The notes: generated by a model from the letters alone, not told the origin. A DNA stretch of 64,000 bases from Paracoccaceae bacterium (GCA_902631295.1 CACOXV010000007.1:1-64000); one strand, 5' to 3'. Counted from the first letter of the stretch, positions 24,020 through 32,486 are shown. Numbers and translations are program-made.

Positions 24020-24589
24020 TTATGTGCTTCTTTCAGCTGGGTTGGAAAGATCTACCCAATCTGCCGCAACTCCAACTTCAGTTAAGAATTTTTGTAAATT
24101 TGTTGGTGAAATCCCCAACGTTCTGTCATTCACTAACGGGTGGACATATATCTTTTTACAGTTTTTCAGTTCGTGATCGATAAAAAGTCGAACACCTTTT
24201 TTAGCGCCAGTAATCATTGCTAATGGTGTCACTGCGCCAGGTCTAACACCCAGGTGCTCCATCAATCGTTCGGCAGAACCAAACGATAATCGGCCAAGAC
24301 CTAGTTTTGATGCGACTAATTTGAGATCGATTTTTCTGTCTTGTTCGGAAACTAATAGCAAGCTGCGTTTTTTGTTATCCCTTAGGTAAAGATTTTTAAT
24401 GTGACCTCCACCTTCTTTTGAAGATAAAAACTGATATTGTATTTTTTTAGCATCTTCTACAGTTTTAAGGGGTGCATGGTTGGATCTATCGTATATAATT
24501 CCCCACTGATCTAATAGTTTAATTAAATTATCGGACGAGACTGGAAGACTTCCTTGATATACTGAAGATGCATCAGGAATTAACGTCAT
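24020..24589 (-). CDS. YbaK/ProX-type aminoacyl-tRNA deacylase
   Basis: A 189-residue protein of the YbaK/ProX family of free-standing editing domains. LLDQWGIIYDRSNHAPLKTVEDA near residues 24-46 and GGGHIKNLYLRDNKKRSLLL near 60-80 (with the conserved Lys of HIKN) are the hallmarks; GAVTPLAMI and KKIYVHPLVNDRTLGIS near 140-160 complete the pocket. ProX proteins hydrolyse Ala-tRNA(Pro) made by prolyl-tRNA synthetase. Here the gene stands alone. It resembles ProX (PrdX) more than YbaK because of HAPLKTVEDA. Confidence 0.85.
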   Translation of the reverse strand: MTLIPDASSVYQGSLPVSSDNLIKLLDQWGIIYDRSNHAPLKTVEDAKKIQYQFLSSKEGGGHIKNLYLRDNKKRSLLLVSEQDRKIDLKLVASKLGLGRLSFGSAERLMEHLGVRPGAVTPLAMITGAKKGVRLFIDHELKNCKKIYVHPLVNDRTLGISPTNLQKFLTEVGVAADWVDLSNPAERST

Positions 24590-24640
24590 AGATTTTAACT
24601 TATTTAAAATGATACATATTATAATCTAATATTATCTGTT

Positions 24641-24967
24641 TTATTTTAGTAGCTCTGCAGGATTTACCATGCGCTCACCAGTAAGCCTATCGGAGGATAT
24701 ATATCGTTGCGTTTCTGTCGGTAGCGTAACCATAACGTCATTCATGCCCATATTTTCTAAAGCTGCAAATATAGCATCTTCGTCTTCAGCATACCAATGA
24801 CAATAAAAGAAATCTTCTGTGCCCATCCAATGCTGAAGTAATTCAGCTTTTTCGGTTTTCATTCCGTCAAAAAGTTCATTGTCAGTTAAGTTTTTTGTAT
24901 CCTCAAGGAATTTGTCCTTAATATCATCACTCATGTATGTGTGAGTACACATGAAATGCTTTTTCAA
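24641..24967 (-). CDS. small ferredoxin-like protein, DUF4242-like
   Basis: A 108-residue protein. GGAGG at 24974-24978 fits TTG 24965-24967 at six-base spacing, while the ATG six bases earlier abuts it, so TTG is the likelier start. The core WMGTEDFFYCHWYAEDEDAIFAALENMGMNDVMVTLP followed by TQRYISSDRLTGERM fits the ferredoxin-like small-protein group, with a C-x-W in the second strand. A broken tail of another such paralogue lies just upstream. Confidence 0.6.
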   Translation of the reverse strand: MKKHFMCTHTYMSDDIKDKFLEDTKNLTDNELFDGMKTEKAELLQHWMGTEDFFYCHWYAEDEDAIFAALENMGMNDVMVTLPTETQRYISSDRLTGERMVNPAELLK

Positions 24968-24992
24968 CTCCATCCTCCAACAATTATCGTAC

Positions 24993-25075
24993 TTAAGACA
25001 TAATATAAAAAATAGGACCAATCATCCCCTCTATCAATTTATGCCCTGTTTCATTTATCGTGTATGATGTTTTTT
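24993..25075 (-). pseudogene. 3' remnant of a DABB paralogue
   Basis: On the minus strand, the frame ending at TAA 24993-24995 reads KTSYTINETGHKLIEGMIG then PIFYIMS. This matches the C-terminus of the DABB-like protein at 17702-17995 (QSINETGHKMVEETMGPVLSIMS) closely, but the rest of the gene is absent. It is a leftover of a deleted or rearranged copy. The left part is uncertain. Confidence 0.65.
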
Positions 25076-25157
25076 CTATACTATGCTTTAAGGTATTGAA
25101 AGTCTTGGATTAGCTAATAACGTCAAATTAGAGTTTTTAGCATGAAAGGATCAAAAG

Positions 25158-25466
25158 ATGCTCGTTGTTACAACTATTAGCTTATCAAAAGGCTTCAAGG
25201 CTTGGAAAGAAATGGTTCACGCAAGTGAAGATAAGCTTAAAGAATATGGTATGACGTTTGTATTTGCAGGCACCGAGGCTGACGACGATAGTAAACTACA
25301 TACGGTTATCCACTTTGAATCCGAAGCGCATTTACAACGCTTTCATAAGGATGAAGAGCTTACACAGCGAAGAGCTGAGGCGGGAGCGATGGTAGAAACA
25401 GGAACTTTCACACCAATATCTGATGAAGCTTTTACTAACTATCCTTCAGCCTTGAACTTAAAATGA
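25158..25466 (+). CDS. DABB-like protein
   Basis: A 102-residue protein: LVVTTISLSKGFKAWKEMV, HASEDKLKEYGMTFVFAGTEADDDSKLHTVIHFESEAHLQRFHKDEELTQRR, and a last TGTFTPIS strand. The GFKAWKEM helix, a Lys-rich second strand with ADDDSKLHTVIHF and the FHKDEEL helix fit DUF3764/DABB-type proteins. It is transcribed away from the remnant and the 24.6-kb gene, so its promoter lies in the 25.0-25.15-kb gap. Confidence 0.65.
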   Translation: MLVVTTISLSKGFKAWKEMVHASEDKLKEYGMTFVFAGTEADDDSKLHTVIHFESEAHLQRFHKDEELTQRRAEAGAMVETGTFTPISDEAFTNYPSALNLK

Positions 25467-25597
25467 AGATACAAGCTAAACTTTATACTTAAACTTCGCC
25501 AATTGCTGAGCCAGATTTTGTAGAATTACTGCGTAAGTTTGTTTATGTCACAATGCAACTAAAGTAGTCTTGTGAAGAAAAATTTTGAGGAAAAGTA

Positions 25598-26260
25598 ATG
25601 AATTGGTTTGCACCAGTAGATGGGTATTGCGAGAGAATTGATGGATCGTTTTGGTCTGAACCATTAAATGCAATAACCAATATATTTTTTTTGGTGGCTG
25701 CAATCTGGGTTTTGCGGAGAGAGGGTCTTAATAGTACAGCTCGTATTCTGGCTATTATTCTTGGAATGATTGGTTTCGCTTCCTTTCTTTTCCACTCATT
25801 CGCGCAGACATGGGCTGGAGCCTTGGACGTTTTATTTATATTATTGTTTACGCTTTTTTATTTGTTTGCGGCTTCAAAAGACTTTTTAGGAGTACCAACA
25901 AGCATCGCATTGTTAATAACACTAGGATATTTCCCTTTTTCAATCGTCGTTGATTGGTTGACCTTGCCTCTAACCTTTCTTGGTTCTACCAAGGTTTATA
26001 TGCCCATACTGATACTCATTATAGTTTTCTCGCTTCTGATATATACGAGGTTACCCAAGGTCTCTCGTGGCTTGGCAATAGGCGCTTTTATATTGATGAC
26101 TTCAATGATGGCCCGTATCTTGGATGTCCCGTTATGCCAGACTATTCCAATAGGTACACATTTTTTATGGCATGTTATGAACGCAGTTATGCTCGCTTGG
26201 ATGATTGAAGTTTATCGTCGTCACATAATTTCTGAAAAATATAAACTTTCGTATTGCTGA
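25598..26260 (+). CDS. ceramidase (alkaline ceramidase-like, CREST) membrane protein
   Basis: A 220-residue protein with about seven hydrophobic segments. The alkaline ceramidase hallmarks are present: EPLNAITNIFFLVAAIWVL near the start, FLFHSFAQTWAGALDVLFI near residues 66-84 (His and Asp zinc/catalytic ligands), and GTHFLWHVMNAVMLA near 186-200 (two His). CREST members hydrolyse ceramide or use a similar metal site on other lipids. Ceramides are rare in Rhodobacterales, so the substrate is open. A promoter-like AT-rich region precedes the ATG; monocistronic. Confidence 0.8.
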   Translation: MNWFAPVDGYCERIDGSFWSEPLNAITNIFFLVAAIWVLRREGLNSTARILAIILGMIGFASFLFHSFAQTWAGALDVLFILLFTLFYLFAASKDFLGVPTSIALLITLGYFPFSIVVDWLTLPLTFLGSTKVYMPILILIIVFSLLIYTRLPKVSRGLAIGAFILMTSMMARILDVPLCQTIPIGTHFLWHVMNAVMLAWMIEVYRRHIISEKYKLSYC

Positions 26261-26367
26261 CTGTTGTTAAAGTATGCCCTTTCGCAATGAAAGCCTATAT
26301 TATTTCTATTTTGCCTGTGCAGATTTATCCAATTATTTAGTATACCTTCGCCAGCAAATGTTTGTTG

Positions 26368-26799
26368 TCAGTTTCGCAAATCTGAAATTAATCTCTTTCG
26401 AAGTAAAACGATATCATCCGCTTTCGAGTATTGAAACTTCTCATAAAAATCCAGGACTTCAGTATTATTTGCCCAAACTAATAAATTTACTTGTGGGCAA
26501 CCTAAATCTTTTAATTTTTTCTCAACCGCCTGCATTAACATCTTGCCAAATCCTTGTCCTCGATAGCTTGGGTGTACTCCCAAATAGTTAATTATGCCGC
26601 GGTGACCATCGTAACCACCCATTACTGTTCCAATAACCTTCTCCTCCTCTTCTAAGACGAGAAAAAGCTCTTCGCCAAATCCCTTCTTTCTGTCTAAATC
26701 GTTCTTTGGGTTATTTTTGGGACGAACTAAATTACATTCGCGCCACAATGCTAAAACCTGTCTTCGGTCTTTCTCTTTATATATACGTATGGTTACCAT
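26368..26799 (-). CDS. GNAT acetyltransferase
   Basis: A 143-residue GNAT protein, of the YpeA type. Motif A is GVHPSYRGQGFGKMLMQAVEKKLKDLG near residues 72-98 (R/Q-x-x-G-x-G/A), and the last strands are VNLLVWANNTEVLDFYEKFQYS. It should acetylate a small amine or protein N-terminus with acetyl-CoA. No ribosome-binding site stands before the ATG, and the substrate is unknown. Confidence 0.82.
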   Translation of the reverse strand: MVTIRIYKEKDRRQVLALWRECNLVRPKNNPKNDLDRKKGFGEELFLVLEEEEKVIGTVMGGYDGHRGIINYLGVHPSYRGQGFGKMLMQAVEKKLKDLGCPQVNLLVWANNTEVLDFYEKFQYSKADDIVLLRKRLISDLRN

Positions 26800-26836
26800 T
26801 AAGGACCTACAGACTGTCTATTACCACTTATCGTAA

Positions 26837-27712
26837 TCATCGTTTCACATCTTTAATGGCACGTTCTCGTAAAGCAATAAAATAACCAGATGCAACAATT
26901 AGAAAAGCTCCAGTCCATGTAAAAAAATCAGGGTTTTCGCCCAAAATAAGTATTGAGAGGAGCATCGCAAATATCAACCTAGAGTATCTGAATGGAGCAA
27001 TTAGTGAAGCCTCGCCGCGACGAGTAGCTCCTACGAGTAGATAATAAGCCGCTACTCCAGATGATATACCAACCAAAAATAACGAGGTTTCTCTTAAGTC
27101 TGGTAAAACAAATGCTTCGTAAAATGGGATCGCTAATATACCTGCTAAAGCCAATGCTACAAATGCATAAATCGATATAGTTATTGTCGGTAGGGCGTCC
27201 GTCATAGCTCGAGTGGCCAGATCTCTGGCCGATAAACAGATTACAGCGGCTACTGCCAATAAACTTAAAGGACTGAAGTCAGCCACGCCAGGTTTAATTA
27301 TCAAAATTATGCCAATAAAGCCAACAAGAACTGCTATCCACCGCCTGAGGCCTACAGTTTCTCCCAGGAAAATAGCTGCGCCAGCAGTAACTGCAAGCGG
27401 AGTTCCCTGTAATATAGCTGAAGCCGATGATAAGGGCGTAAGTACTATCGCACTCACAAAAAACAATGCGCCAAACAAGTCTCCCAAAGTTCTTACAATT
27501 ACATGCTTATCCAGTAAATCACGGCTGAAAATTGGTTGTTTCGCTATTGCGGCAGCTGTAATAAAAAATGTTGTCCCAAGTAGCCCCATAATTATCATGA
27601 TTTGAGATGCAGGAATAGTTTTTGATAAAAGTTTTATGAAAAAATCTTCTAAAGAAAAAAGAGCCATGGAGCCAACCATAAATAGTACTGGTCGGAATGA
27701 GGAATCTGTCAA
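26837..27712 (-). CDS. EamA/DMT-superfamily transporter
   Basis: A 291-residue integral membrane protein with ten predicted helices in two EamA repeats (residues about 8-138 and 150-285), separated by GLRRWIAVLVGFIGIILIIKPG. The family exports amino acids, metabolites or sugars in the drug/metabolite superfamily. The start is TTG 27710-27712 with AAGGAAAAG before it. It lies upstream of the GNAT gene with about 37 bp between, so they may be one unit. Confidence 0.82.
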   Translation of the reverse strand: MTDSSFRPVLFMVGSMALFSLEDFFIKLLSKTIPASQIMIIMGLLGTTFFITAAAIAKQPIFSRDLLDKHVIVRTLGDLFGALFFVSAIVLTPLSSASAILQGTPLAVTAGAAIFLGETVGLRRWIAVLVGFIGIILIIKPGVADFSPLSLLAVAAVICLSARDLATRAMTDALPTITISIYAFVALALAGILAIPFYEAFVLPDLRETSLFLVGISSGVAAYYLLVGATRRGEASLIAPFRYSRLIFAMLLSILILGENPDFFTWTGAFLIVASGYFIALRERAIKDVKR

Positions 27713-27951
27713 AATCTTTTCCTTGATGCGAGCAATAATTAAGAAACAACTACATAAGAAAATAAAGTTTGGCTACGTTTTGTTTTCTTAACTCATATGA
27801 GTTTACTATTGTACATTACTAGCTTTGATTTCTAACAATTATGTTTAAATAAAATTATTGATTTTTAAATTACGAAGATGAATACTTTTATTTAATATAT
27901 AGAATTCCACTCCTTTACTGAGAGATCGGAATAGAATTTGGTGAGGTAAAA

Positions 27952-28401
27952 ATGAAATATTCGGGCAATTGTTTATGTGGTGCTGTGTCGTTCAAATTTC
28001 CATACGACCCCATGATGCAATTTAAATGTCATTGTAATGTATGCCAGAAAGTATTTGGGAATAGCTTGCATGCTTTAGCAATGCCACAGGATGAGCTCGA
28101 AATTTCTGGAACACTGTCCCACTATTTTACAACTGGTGGAAGTGGTAACAAACTACATTATAATTTTTGTCCAACTTGTGGAACGTTTATTTACAACAAG
28201 CCAGATCTTCTAGACCCTATGATTTATGTGCCTGCGGGATTGCTTGATGGTCAAATAGAGTTTACTCCTACGGTTGAATTGTGGACTTCACAAAAACCAA
28301 AGAATATTTCACAGGCGTCTTCTACCAAAGCGGCGTTTGAGGACAACGGGACAACCGACCGTCTTATGGAAATGCTCGAAAATTTTGATCAAAGAGAATG
28401 A
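27952..28401 (+). CDS. GFA family zinc protein
   Basis: A 149-residue GFA protein: NCLCGAVSF near residue 7, KCHCNVCQKVFGNSLHA near 26-40 and NFCPTCGTFIY near 76-86 carry the zinc ligands. MIYVPAGLLDGQIEFTPTVELWTSQKP is the usual tail. GAGG stands before the ATG. It lies in a 240-bp gap of its own and is not linked to other genes. Confidence 0.85.
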   Translation: MKYSGNCLCGAVSFKFPYDPMMQFKCHCNVCQKVFGNSLHALAMPQDELEISGTLSHYFTTGGSGNKLHYNFCPTCGTFIYNKPDLLDPMIYVPAGLLDGQIEFTPTVELWTSQKPKNISQASSTKAAFEDNGTTDRLMEMLENFDQRE

Positions 28402-28484
28402 AAAATTTATGAGTTTATTACTATTTCGATTAGGCATTTACCCTATTTAGTTTAATAGTTTTATAAATATCTAAAGCTTTCAGT

Positions 28485-28856
28485 CTATCTTATTGAGTGA
28501 TAGATTTCCCCACCAATACTTATCACTTTCCCATAGTTTCCAAGTATTTCGGCAAATTTGGGAAAGTAGTCATTTTGTGATGCATTTTCTACATGGCGCT
28601 GGATACTCGTCATTCCTGTGAAACGTTCATTAATTGTAAACAAGGTGTTGCCGGTTACACCTTTTTCTGGATCAGTAGGATCAATGAACTCGGGCGCTTT
28701 TGTAAAATATGCATTCAGTAAATGTTCGCTTCCGTTATTTGACTCTGAGTAAAATTCAGTCATCCAAGCAGAATGTTTCCGAAATATTTCTTCCACAGCT
28801 GGTGCGTCTGAATTGGAACAAACATAGCCAAGGTTAATACATTTTATATCTGATAT
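28485..28856 (-). CDS. ABM-like protein with a likely ATA start codon
   Basis: The shorter frame from GTG 28794-28796 gives 103 residues but has no ribosome-binding site and cuts the first strand of the fold. Reading upstream in frame, 20 more codons give SDIKCINLGYVCSNSDAPA, which supplies the missing strand, and stops at ATA 28854-28856, six bases after AAAGGAG. So the true start is probably ATA, or an ATG mutated in this genome. The protein (123 residues) has HSAWMTEFYSES, TGNTLFTINERFTG and QNDYFPKFAEIL in DABB order. If initiation is weak the gene may be nearly silent. Confidence 0.6.
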   Translation of the reverse strand: MSDIKCINLGYVCSNSDAPAVEEIFRKHSAWMTEFYSESNNGSEHLLNAYFTKAPEFIDPTDPEKGVTGNTLFTINERFTGMTSIQRHVENASQNDYFPKFAEILGNYGKVISIGGEIYHSIR

Positions 28857-28966
28857 ATTGTTCTCCTTTAAAAATGTCTAAACAGTCTGTAACGCTAATA
28901 AATATTATAATAGTACAGTTTCAGGAGTTAGGTAAAATCCTGATTGTGCGCGTCGTGAATGTAAAT

Positions 28967-29278
28967 CTAATTAAGCGCTTCATAAATGTTCATGACCCCT
29001 TCAACGACTTTTGCTGATAGATTAGACTTACAAAACTTAAGTAATTCCATCCCAAACACTGTTTCATCTGCATGAATTGCTTTTTGTGATGCCCAATTTG
29101 CTCCACCTACAAAGCCGGTCACCCATGCATCAAAAAAGTTTTTATCAAAAAAACTACCGCCTTCCCATGCTTTTACGAGTTCAGAGCATGGTTTGCTGCC
29201 TGGGCCATATATGGTCTGTGCAGTGATTTGGCTTGCACTCAAGTATAGAAATACGCTGACTAAAAAAGTTCTCATCAT
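28967..29278 (-). CDS. small secreted protein
   Basis: A 103-residue precursor. The signal peptide is MMRTFLVSVFLYLSASQITA. The mature part has SKPCSEL near residue 32 and LKFCKSN near 84, a probable disulfide, with WVTGFVGGANWAS between, a layout seen in Rap1a/HdeA-like periplasmic proteins. The start ATG overlaps the stop of a 37-residue membrane peptide as ATGA. The two are surely co-translated. Function unknown. Confidence 0.65.
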   Translation of the reverse strand: MMRTFLVSVFLYLSASQITAQTIYGPGSKPCSELVKAWEGGSFFDKNFFDAWVTGFVGGANWASQKAIHADETVFGMELLKFCKSNLSAKVVEGVMNIYEALN

Positions 29279-29388
29279 TTATTAGTTAAAAAATTGTCAA
29301 AGCGAGTAAATTTTAGACTACTAACATAATACGAAAAACAACAGGCTGCGATGAGTAAAAACATTATGACTAGTTGATGCTTTTTCAT
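29275..29388 (-). CDS. 37-residue membrane peptide overlapping the secreted-protein gene
   Basis: From ATG 29386-29388 to TGA 29275-29277. MKKHQLV leads into a hydrophobic segment with IMFLLIAACCF and a polar tail RFDNFLTNK. The stop shares ATGA with the start of the downstream gene, the usual sign of translational coupling, which is the main evidence that the frame is real. No strong ribosome-binding site is seen. Confidence 0.5.
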   Translation of the reverse strand: MKKHQLVIMFLLIAACCFSYYVSSLKFTRFDNFLTNK

Positions 29389-29415
29389 TTTTTTAGCAGT
29401 AGGAAAAATTCTAAA

Positions 29416-29718
29416 TTAATAGCCACTAGTTTCATTTTGATGGAGAACTATTCCAGAAAAAGCCTGTGTACGACTACCGTCTTCATACAGCTCTAAAATA
29501 GGGGTAATGTCATCTAACCAATCTAAACCGGATACGACATCCATACTTCTATTTTCAATACTTTCGTAAGTATTTAAAGCAGCATACTCATTATCCCCTA
29601 AACTCAATATTTGCCAGGAGATGGAGTTTGTATTGTCAAAGCTTCTGAGAGCATCGATTAGTTGATCCTCTAAACCAAGCTTGGCTTTGAATTTTGTTAT
29701 AGTTGTAACCAATGTCAT
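29416..29718 (-). CDS. small DABB-like protein, paralogue of the 9.0-kb gene
   Basis: A 100-residue protein. AGGAAG lies six bases before ATG 29716-29718; a longer frame is ruled out by this. It shares GDNEY, Y-x-SIEN, V-x-GLDWLD, LELYEDGSRT and SGIVL with the protein at 9022-9309. The two are dispersed paralogues 20 kb apart on the same strand. A 38-residue peptide gene lies 31 bp upstream. Function unknown. Confidence 0.75.
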   Translation of the reverse strand: MTLVTTITKFKAKLGLEDQLIDALRSFDNTNSISWQILSLGDNEYAALNTYESIENRSMDVVSGLDWLDDITPILELYEDGSRTQAFSGIVLHQNETSGY

Positions 29719-29749
29719 ATCAATCTTCCTGTTAAATCGAAATAAATAT

Positions 29750-29866
29750 TTATTTTCCAAGTTTATTTAAGATTTCTTTTAATAAGTCGTTGCCATCCTC
29801 TTTTAGCTTATTTTGCAACTTAAGTTGCTCAACTATTTGCCTTAAGTAAACCTCTTCAAGATCCAT
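29750..29866 (-). CDS. 38-residue Leu-rich peptide
   Basis: ATG 29864-29866 is preceded by AAAGGA at six-base spacing; the frame runs to TAA at 29750-29752. The sequence is one amphipathic helix rich in Leu, Glu and Lys (MDLEEVYLRQIVEQLKLQNK). It comes 31 bp before the DABB paralogue on the same strand and may be its partner or a leader-type peptide; that is inference. Confidence 0.5.
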   Translation of the reverse strand: MDLEEVYLRQIVEQLKLQNKLKEDGNDLLKEILNKLGK

Positions 29867-29990
29867 TTCGTTTCCTTTCAATCAAAGTTAAAGCACTAAT
29901 ATTATATACTGTAGGTTCACATTGCTATCTACATCACTTTTGTTAATGTTTATGTTAGTATAAGAAAAATTTTTTGAAAGAATTTTGAGC

Positions 29991-30368
29991 ATGCGCTTAC
30001 TGTTTTTAGCTTTTTTGATATCGTTCTCTACGAACGCATTTGGTGAAATGAGTAATAATCGTTTGCGTGTTCTTTTGAATATTTGTGATGCGGCTCAAAA
30101 ATCAGCCGATTTGGGCACAGTCAGAAATATTGCCTCACAAATTCAGAGTGTAAATCCGCCAGAAAATACCCAATTAGCTGATCGTTTTAATAAATGTCTG
30201 CAAATTGCATTTGGGGAAACCAAAAAAAAACCTGATGTAAATGAATTAGTTAAGACAATAGAAAAGACATTCTCAAAACTCGAGGAAGATTGCCGTGTAC
30301 TGCTGAGAACTGCTCCAGAGATCGCTATTGTTCATCCAATCTGTAAGCCGGTAATTACTTCACCATAA
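29991..30368 (+). CDS. secreted hypothetical protein
   Basis: A 125-residue precursor with a clear signal peptide (MRLLFLAFLISFSTNAFG). A TTG six bases upstream is an alternative start. The mature part is helical and carries four Cys (NICDAAQ, NKCLQIA, EDCRVLL, HPICKPV), so two disulfides are likely in the periplasm. No family is recognised. Confidence 0.6.
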   Translation: MRLLFLAFLISFSTNAFGEMSNNRLRVLLNICDAAQKSADLGTVRNIASQIQSVNPPENTQLADRFNKCLQIAFGETKKKPDVNELVKTIEKTFSKLEEDCRVLLRTAPEIAIVHPICKPVITSP

Positions 30369-30618
30369 TTAACAGGGCGGTTTTTTACAAATTTTCTCTG
30401 GGTATTCAAATAATTTCATCTGCACAATTAAAGCTTCCATAGTTTTCAATTTTTTTTTGTAGCTGATTTTAGATTTTAAGATCTCTTAGGTTTAAAGCTT
30501 TCTTTAAAAATATAATTATTGCTGTAACAAGTGATCATTTTGTCACTCATTAGAGACTTGAAAATTTCAATTCAGATACCCATTATTAACCGAAGGGTCG
30601 TTTAGCTTATATTCACAG

Positions 30619-30747
30619 ATGAGACTTGTGCAGGTGACTTGGCGCCACGGTGTGCGTTACATTTTATATGATGAGAAAGGCAAGGTTGTAATTATAACCC
30701 GAGATAAGAAAGTAGCTTTGCACTATGCAAATGCTTTGGAGCCTTGA
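30619..30747 (+). CDS. possible 42-residue protein
   Basis: ATG 30619 to TGA 30747 encodes MRLVQVTWRHGVRYILYDEK and continues to a helical end with VALHYANALEP. The alternation of strands and a final helix looks protein-like and codon use resembles the neighbours, but no ribosome-binding site is visible. Confidence 0.4.
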   Translation: MRLVQVTWRHGVRYILYDEKGKVVIITRDKKVALHYANALEP

Positions 30748-30825
30748 TAAGAATAATCAAACTATTATTCAAGCGTTTGAACACTATAATAATTTTTATT
30801 TTGGACCACGCTAGTGACTTTACAG

Positions 30826-31932
30826 CTAACTTAAGCCTTTCCACTCTTTAACTTCTGGATAGAATTGTTCCCGCCATTTAATCACTTTTGGATTCATAAC
30901 TCTCCGCCAAAGAAATGGAATAAGGCTAAATACTACCATAATTGGGTATCCAAATGGTAATTGAGGTGCGCTTTCTTCGCCGTATGCACTTAGCATTGGA
31001 TAAGTTTTTGCTGGTTTTGCATGATGATCCGAATGTTTTTGTAGGTTAATAAGTAGTAAATTACTGGCTGCGTGGTTTGCATTCCAACTATGATGTGGCT
31101 TCGTTGGTTCATATTTATTTTCTGATATTTTTTTTCTGGAGAGCCCATAATGCTCAATATAATTTACAACCTCCAAGTGAAGTATTGCGATAAGCGCCTG
31201 AATGAAAAATAGTGTTATTCCGTATGTGCCACCTATTATGAAAGACAGTAATACAAATAGAGATGCTAATGCAGCATAAGTATAAAACGGGTTTGACATA
31301 GAGAAGGTAGACTTATTTTTTGCGGCCAGCTTTTGGGCTTCCACAGACCATGCTGAAATCAGGCATTGTGGAATAACTCGTAGGAAGAAAGTATAGAAAC
31401 TCTCATTAAAGCGGGCGGTTACTGCATCTTTTTTTGTGCCTACATACCGGTGATGTACAAATACATGTTCGGTTCGAAAATGACCATAAAATGCCATAGC
31501 CATTAAGACATCAGCCAAAAATCTTTCCAGCTTTGTTTTTTGATGCATTAACTCATGGGCAAAAGTAATCCCAACTGCTCCAGTAATCATGCCCTGCACC
31601 AACATTAAAATAACCGCTTCTACAACCGTTAGATGCTGGAACCAACAAATAGAAATTAAAGATCCAATAAGTAGAAAGAATTGAATTAAGGGCCATGCAA
31701 ACAGGATTAACTTATATCTGCTTGTGTCATTCGTGACATCCATTTCGTTTTTTCGATTCTCACCAATTATAAAATCAACGATTGATATTATGACATAGCC
31801 AAAAGCAGGTGCGAGAATTAAAACAACGCCTCCATAAATCCATGCCAGAACTAGTAATGGGCAAAACAGTAATGGAAGGGCGAAAGCCAACGGTGGCTCA
31901 GGGTTTGTGAAATTTTGACTTGCTTCTGACAT
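30826..31932 (-). CDS. alkB: AlkB-type alkane 1-monooxygenase
   Basis: A 368-residue integral membrane non-haem di-iron hydroxylase. The histidine boxes of the alkane hydroxylase class are all present: HELMH, EHVFVHHRYVGT and LQKHSDHHAKPAKTYP, plus the AlkB-specific NYIEHYGL. Between them is HHSWNANHAASN. Six hydrophobic helices hold it in the inner membrane, where it should insert oxygen at the end of medium-chain alkanes using rubredoxin; no rubredoxin or rubredoxin reductase gene lies nearby. AAAAGG is eight bases before ATG 31930-31932. Expression control is not seen. It could also act on fatty acids or other terminal methyl groups. Confidence 0.88.
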   Translation of the reverse strand: MSEASQNFTNPEPPLAFALPLLFCPLLVLAWIYGGVVLILAPAFGYVIISIVDFIIGENRKNEMDVTNDTSRYKLILFAWPLIQFFLLIGSLISICWFQHLTVVEAVILMLVQGMITGAVGITFAHELMHQKTKLERFLADVLMAMAFYGHFRTEHVFVHHRYVGTKKDAVTARFNESFYTFFLRVIPQCLISAWSVEAQKLAAKNKSTFSMSNPFYTYAALASLFVLLSFIIGGTYGITLFFIQALIAILHLEVVNYIEHYGLSRKKISENKYEPTKPHHSWNANHAASNLLLINLQKHSDHHAKPAKTYPMLSAYGEESAPQLPFGYPIMVVFSLIPFLWRRVMNPKVIKWREQFYPEVKEWKGLS

Positions 31933-32486
31933 CAAAAAAACCTTTTGTCTTATACAATTATGGCTGAACAGTTATACAGTTTGAAGTTAAATCTAGTTTA
32001 TTCTTAAGTATTCCTTTCAAACTATCAATCATTACTATTCCTGTTTGTGACTACTCTTACTAGTAAATTTTAATCTTCGCGTTTTAGAATTCAATAATGG
32101 CATTCAACTATTTTTAATCTTGTTTCTTTTATTTCTACTAAATTTATTACTAAAGCAAAAATTTACAAACTTTACGACACTTCTGTCGATGTGGTGGCTA
32201 AAATTTGATTAAATTTAAATTTGATATTAAGATTATTAAATGGGGGATTCTAAAGTTACCATAATTCACTTGCTTTCTGTTGTGGCAGTGTTGGCGGTTA
32301 TAGCAACCCAAAGTCTTGCTTTAATATAAGCCTGCTGATCCAACTAGGTAATATGAATTTGGCAGAATAAAACATCCCTTTATAATTGATCAGATCCAAC
32401 TCAATATACTTTAAGGTAAATTTTAGCGAAGAGACTAAACCTGATTAAAAATTTATTTTTATGAAAATGGAAGACAGAGGGAGCAA
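31933..32486. other. 554-bp gap between alkB and the cytochrome b561 gene
   Basis: AT-rich with no credible long frame. The only coding candidate is a 29-residue hydrophobic frame at 32240-32329 (plus strand) with no ribosome-binding site. The alkB promoter must lie in its left part. I see no terminator or repeat. Confidence 0.4.

Noticed and set aside
26274..26591. 105-codon plus-strand frame over the GNAT gene
   Set aside because: It is the shadow of the acetyltransferase on the other strand, whose motifs are clear.
32240..32329. 29-residue hydrophobic frame
   Set aside because: No ribosome-binding site and too short to separate from chance in AT-rich sequence.
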